From Actinoplanes subtropicus (GTDB lineage: Bacteria; Actinomycetota; Actinomycetes; Mycobacteriales; Micromonosporaceae): 9,360 nucleotides of DNA. The notes under the pieces were generated by a model, which was not told where the DNA came from, ran no database searches, and was given only the letters and a program-made list of their open reading frames with translations. Positions 6,689-9,360 of this stretch are shown here, in pieces; positions within the stretch are counted from its first letter, which is position 1; each line of letters opens with the position of its first letter. A program made the translations under genes and the position numbers. The stretch is taken from assembly GCF_000721705.1 (NCBI RefSeq), contig NZ_JOJL01000083.1, positions 1 to 9,360 on the forward strand. The letters are read 5' to 3'.

Positions 6689-7744
6689 ATGAATCGTATT
6701 CGTGCGGGACTGGGAGCGGCCGCGATAGCCGCGATCACGGTCCTGGGCGCCGCCGCGCTGCCGAACGGCGCCGCCGTCGCCGGCGATACCGGGCTGCGCT
6801 CCGTGGCCCGCCCGACCGGCGTCAAGATCGGCACCGCGGTCAACATGGACGCTCTGGCCGCCGACGCGCCCTACCAGGAGGCCGTCGGCCGCGAGTTCAA
6901 CACCGTCACGCCCGAGAACGTGATGAAGTGGGAGGTCGTCGAGCCGACCCAGGGCAACTACAACTGGACCCAGGCCGACCAGCTGGTCGACTTCGCCCGC
7001 GCGCACGGCCAGGCGGTCCGCGGCCACGTCCTGGTCTGGCACAGCCAGCTGCCGTCCTGGATCAACGAGACCGCCTTCACCCCGGCCCAGCTGCGGGACC
7101 TGCTGCGCCAGCACATCTTCGCCGAAATGGGCCACTTCAGGGGCCGGATCTGGGCCTGGGACGTGGTGAACGAGGCGTTCAACGAGGACGGCACGCTGCG
7201 CGACACCATCTGGCTGCGGGCGCTCGGCCCCGGCTACATCGCCGACGCGTTCCGCTGGGCGCACCAGGCCGACCCGTCGGCGATCCTGTTCCTCAACGAC
7301 TACAACGTCGAGGGGATCAACGCCAAGAGCACCGCGGAGTACAACCTGGTCAGGGACCTGCGCCGGCAGGGCGTCCCGATCCAGGCCTTCGGCATCCAGG
7401 GTCATCTCGGGATCCAGTACGGCCTCCCGGGTGACGTCCTGCAGAACCTGCGCCGCTTCGACGCGCTCGGCGTCAAGACCGCGTTCACCGAGGTCGACGT
7501 CCGGATGATCCTGCCGGACGACAACATCAAGACGCAGGCCCAGGCCGAGGGCTTCGGCCTCATGCTGCGGGCGTGCCTGCTGGTCAGGCACTGCATCTCG
7601 TACACCGTGTGGGGTTTCACCGACAAGTACTCCTGGGTTCCGGGCGTCTTCAGCGGGCAGGGCGCGGCCACCCCGATGGACGAGAACCTCCAGCCCAAGC
7701 CGGCGTACGAAACGTTGAAGCAGACGTTCCAGCTGGCCGGCTAG
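6689..7744 (+). CDS. Secreted GH10 endo-beta-1,4-xylanase, single catalytic domain
   Basis: 351 residues. GH10 enzymes hydrolyse internal beta-1,4 bonds of xylan with retention of configuration. An N-terminal signal peptide (MNRIRAGLGA plus an Ala-rich core, cleavage probably near residues 30-32) directs secretion. The catalytic domain fills about 41-350. Seen: NTVTPENVMKWE (71-82), GHVLVWHSQLPSW (112-124), the acid/base Glu162 in WDVVNEAF, HQADPSAILFLNDYN (192-206), the nucleophile Glu268 in TAFTEVDVRM, and the WGFTDKYSW motif (308-316). Cys296 and Cys302 are in the position of a disulfide common in actinobacterial GH10 enzymes. The ATG at 6689 has GAGAGG 8 bases upstream; the longer upstream open frame is not coding. 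There is no carbohydrate-binding module or linker, unlike the two CBM2 proteins to the right. It is divergent from the esterase-GH115 operon and probably co-regulated with it through boxes A and B. It ends at a strong terminator. Confidence 0.96.
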   Translation: MNRIRAGLGAAAIAAITVLGAAALPNGAAVAGDTGLRSVARPTGVKIGTAVNMDALAADAPYQEAVGREFNTVTPENVMKWEVVEPTQGNYNWTQADQLVDFARAHGQAVRGHVLVWHSQLPSWINETAFTPAQLRDLLRQHIFAEMGHFRGRIWAWDVVNEAFNEDGTLRDTIWLRALGPGYIADAFRWAHQADPSAILFLNDYNVEGINAKSTAEYNLVRDLRRQGVPIQAFGIQGHLGIQYGLPGDVLQNLRRFDALGVKTAFTEVDVRMILPDDNIKTQAQAEGFGLMLRACLLVRHCISYTVWGFTDKYSWVPGVFSGQGAATPMDENLQPKPAYETLKQTFQLAG

Positions 7745-7769
7745 AAAGCTTCCTCTGAACCGGGAAGGG

Positions 7770-7808
7770 ACCGGGCGGCGGCGCGGAAGGCACCGCCGCC
7801 CGGTTTTT
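7770..7808 (+). terminator. Intrinsic terminator of the GH10 xylanase
   Basis: A perfect 12-bp GC-rich stem (ACCGGGCGGCGG at 7770-7781 with CCGCCGCCCGGT at 7793-7804) with an 11-base loop is followed by a five-T run (7804-7808) on the plus strand, 25 bp after the xylanase stop. This is a classic rho-independent terminator. It fills the gap between two convergent genes; the minus-strand side lacks a T-run, so it is weaker for the LPMO transcript but its hairpin may still protect that 3' end. Confidence 0.9.
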
Positions 7809-8954
7809 CTATGCCGTGCTACAGGTGAGGTTGTTCACCGTGGCCGGCGTCGCGCCCGACCCGAGGAACCCGAACGTGGTGGAGTCCCCGGCGGCCACCG
7901 TCCCGTTCCAGCTCGCGTTCTTGACCGTCACCAGCGAACCGCTGCTGGTGGCCGTCCCGCTCCAGAGCTGGGTCAGGGTCTGCGACCCGGGCCAGGTCCA
8001 GGTCACCGTCCACTTGCCGATGGCCGAGGTGCCGGCGTGCACCATCACCTGGCCCTGGAATCCGCCGGTCCACGATCCGGTCACGTTGTACATGGCCGTG
8101 CAGCCGCCGGCGGGAGCCGTGGTCGGCGGCGTGGTCGGGCCGGTGGTGGGCGGGGTCGTCGGCGGCGTCGTGGGTGACGTCGTCGGCGGGGTGGTGGGCG
8201 GAGTCGTCGGCGGCGTGGTGGTGCCGCCGCTGCCGACGCCGGTGACCTCGCCGTTGCCGCCGTCGAAGATCACGTCGGAGCAGCCGTAGAACGTCTCCGT
8301 GCTGTCCGAGCGCGACCAGACCGAGTAGATCAGGTGCTTGCCGGTCTTGCCGGACGGCAGCGTCGCGTTCCAGTAGTAGTGCCCGGCGTCGGTGCCCGGG
8401 CCGCCGTCCGCCGGCGGGTTGGTCACCTGGGAGAACGGCGTGGGATCGAGGTCGCTCCAGGCCAGCGGCTTGGTCGGGTTGTACCCGTCCTTGGTGATGT
8501 AGAGCGAGAACGTGCCCGGGTGCTTGGCCCAGTCGTTGTAGTCGATCTCGACCGTCTTGCCGGACGTCAGGTGGGTCAGCGGCCAGTCGTCGCGGGCCAG
8601 GTTGAACCCGGTGAAGTCGTACGGGCCACCGGTCCCGCCGCTGCACAGCTGGCCGTCCGGGATGAACCCGGACACCCGGCCGGCCCCGTCGGAGCGCAGC
8701 ACGGCGAACCAGTTGTACAGCGGGGTGACGCCGCTCTGCGCGACCGCGGCCGCGCACGCCGGGTTCTGCGGGATGATCTGCCCGGTGCTGGTCCTGCCGT
8801 CCTCGTAGCAGAGCCAGGTCCGGCTGCCGGGCATCTGCATCGCGCCGTGCGCCGAGGCCACGCTGGGCGCCACGAACGCGCCGATGCCGGCGGCGAGGAG
8901 CGCGGCCGACGCGTACGCCAGCAGTTTTTTCCGGATGGTTCTTCGTTGTCGCAT
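7809..8954 (-). CDS. Secreted AA10 lytic polysaccharide monooxygenase with C-terminal CBM2 (CelS2-like)
   Basis: 381 residues. AA10 enzymes are copper-dependent and cut crystalline polysaccharides oxidatively. The signal peptide (about 1-35, ending ASA) leaves His36 as the mature N-terminus, the first ligand of the copper histidine brace. His145 (in WAKHPGTF) is the second ligand and Phe222 (in ETFYGCSD) the axial residue. Further family motifs are MPGSRTWLC (41-49), PLYNWFAVL (78-86), DGGPGTDAGHYYW (183-195) and FDGGNGEVTG (230-239). These closely resemble the cellulose-active CelS2 group as I recall it, so cellulose C1 oxidation is likely; chitin activity is less likely. A Thr-Pro linker (about 245-281) leads to a CBM2 (about 283-379) with end cysteines 285 and 378 and the three binding tryptophans 295, 331 and 349, as in crystalline-cellulose binders. 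The ATG at 8954 has AAGGA upstream. A CBM2 enzyme ends 41 bp upstream on the same strand with no terminator between, so the two are probably one transcript. Confidence 0.95.
   Translation of the reverse strand: MRQRRTIRKKLLAYASAALLAAGIGAFVAPSVASAHGAMQMPGSRTWLCYEDGRTSTGQIIPQNPACAAAVAQSGVTPLYNWFAVLRSDGAGRVSGFIPDGQLCSGGTGGPYDFTGFNLARDDWPLTHLTSGKTVEIDYNDWAKHPGTFSLYITKDGYNPTKPLAWSDLDPTPFSQVTNPPADGGPGTDAGHYYWNATLPSGKTGKHLIYSVWSRSDSTETFYGCSDVIFDGGNGEVTGVGSGGTTTPPTTPPTTPPTTSPTTPPTTPPTTGPTTPPTTAPAGGCTAMYNVTGSWTGGFQGQVMVHAGTSAIGKWTVTWTWPGSQTLTQLWSGTATSSGSLVTVKNASWNGTVAAGDSTTFGFLGSGATPATVNNLTCSTA
7812..8222 (-). repeat. CBM2 plus Thr-Pro linker module, copy 1 (end of the LPMO)
   Basis: The linker part (8112-8222) is a low-complexity run of PTT/TPP units, which reads as repeated GGTGGTCGGCGG-like DNA on the plus strand. 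Together with the CBM2 (7812-8108) it resembles the module at 8996-9360 in protein and, around the junction (the shared 15-mer GGCCGTGCAGCCGCC), in DNA. The two modules lie in direct orientation about 1.2 kb apart. Confidence 0.8.
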
Positions 8955-8995
8955 CTGGGTCTTCCTTCCGATGGTGGGGACGGGGGGAGGCCGGC

Positions 8996-9360
8996 TCAGC
9001 TCGAGGCCGAGCAGGTGATCGGGGAAGGAACCGGGTTGGTGCTGCCGGCGGTGCTGCCGAGGAACCCGAAGGTGGTGGTGCCGCCGGCGGCGACGGCGCC
9101 GTTGTAACCGGCGTTGGTGACCTTGACCGCGGTGCCGGTCTGGGTGACCGTCCCGTTCCACAGCTGGGTGACGGTCTGGCCGGCGGCGTAGGTCCAGCCC
9201 ACCGACCAGCTCCTGGTGGCGGCCGTGCCGGTGTTGGCCACGGTCACCTCGCCCTGGAAGCCGCCGCTCCACGAGCCGGTGATCTTGTAGGTGGCCGTGC
9301 AGCCGCCCGCGGGCGTCGTGGTCGGCGGGGTGGTGGGGGTCGTCGTCGGCGGGGTGGTGG
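8996..9360 (-). CDS. C-terminal part of a secreted CBM2-bearing enzyme (cut by window edge)
   Basis: Only the last 120 residues are visible; the frame is open through the right edge (first whole codon at 9358) and stops with TGA at 8996. The start is a Thr-Pro linker of about 16 residues (9311-9358), then a complete CBM2 starting GGCTATYKITGSW and ending with its second cysteine in PITCSASS. The CBM2 closely resembles that of the neighbouring LPMO. Two of the usual three cellulose-contact aromatics are Trp (GSW and QLWNG) and the third is Tyr (NAGYNG). The module binds cellulose and is usually attached to a cellulase or another plant-wall enzyme; the catalytic part is out of view, so I do not name a family. 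It lies 41 bp upstream of the LPMO gene, with no terminator between, suggesting joint expression. Confidence 0.9.
   Translation of the reverse strand, partial: TTPPTTTPTTPPTTTPAGGCTATYKITGSWSGGFQGEVTVANTGTAATRSWSVGWTYAAGQTVTQLWNGTVTQTGTAVKVTNAGYNGAVAAGGTTTFGFLGSTAGSTNPVPSPITCSASS
8999..9360 (-). repeat. CBM2 plus Thr-Pro linker module, copy 2 (partial gene)
   Basis: This is the second copy of the CBM2/linker module described at 7812-8222, in the same orientation. Shared protein stretches include GGCTA, GGFQG, TQLW and TTFGFLGS. The linker DNA (9311-9360) is of the same GGTGGT/CGGCGG low-complexity type. Such pairs can recombine or exchange modules between adjacent genes. Confidence 0.75.

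Noticed and set aside
7816..8289. Plus-strand frame with Val/Gly repeats (VVGGVVGG type) opposite the LPMO tail
   Set aside because: It is only the reverse reading of the Thr-Pro linker of the LPMO; the linker and CBM2 on the minus strand explain it fully.

Overview
The window is very GC-rich DNA, with G/C-ending codons throughout and Tat- and Sec-type exported enzymes. Its protein families (CelS2-like LPMO, CBM2 modules on Thr-Pro linkers, XynE-like SGNH esterases) are typical of a soil actinobacterium. A filamentous member of the Actinoplanes/Micromonospora or Streptomyces type is likely; the genus is inferred, not shown.

From left to right: (1) bases 1-873, minus strand, hold the N-terminal 291 residues of a methyl-accepting chemotaxis protein that runs off the left edge. 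(2) Bases 1020-6489, minus strand, hold a tight three-gene operon transcribed right to left: a Tat-type XynE-like SGNH esterase, a GH115 alpha-glucuronidase (4-bp ATGA overlap) and a second XynE-like SGNH esterase (2 bp between stop and start). A long hairpin follows. (3) Bases 6490-6688 are a divergent control region with a candidate promoter facing each way, two nearly identical 12-bp boxes (CGGAA[G/C]TTTCGG), one in front of each gene, and an inverted repeat midway. (4) Bases 6689-7744, plus strand, encode a secreted single-domain GH10 endoxylanase, followed by a strong intrinsic terminator. (5) Bases 7809-8954, minus strand, encode an AA10 lytic polysaccharide monooxygenase with a C-terminal CBM2. 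(6) Bases 8996-9360, minus strand, hold the CBM2 tail and Thr-Pro linker of another secreted enzyme that enters from the right edge, 41 bp upstream of the LPMO and probably co-transcribed with it.

The genes form a lignocellulose-degradation locus in two halves. The xylan half (GH10 plus the esterase-glucuronidase-esterase operon) would cut the xylan backbone, remove acyl groups and remove (4-O-methyl)glucuronic acid. The cellulose half (LPMO-CBM2 plus the partial CBM2 enzyme) would attack crystalline cellulose. The halves converge at the terminator near 7770-7808. No transporter, xylosidase, regulator gene, RNA gene, mobile element or CRISPR array is visible. I see no wholly unknown system; the most informative parts are the paired-box divergent promoter and the GH115 gene bracketed by two divergent esterases.
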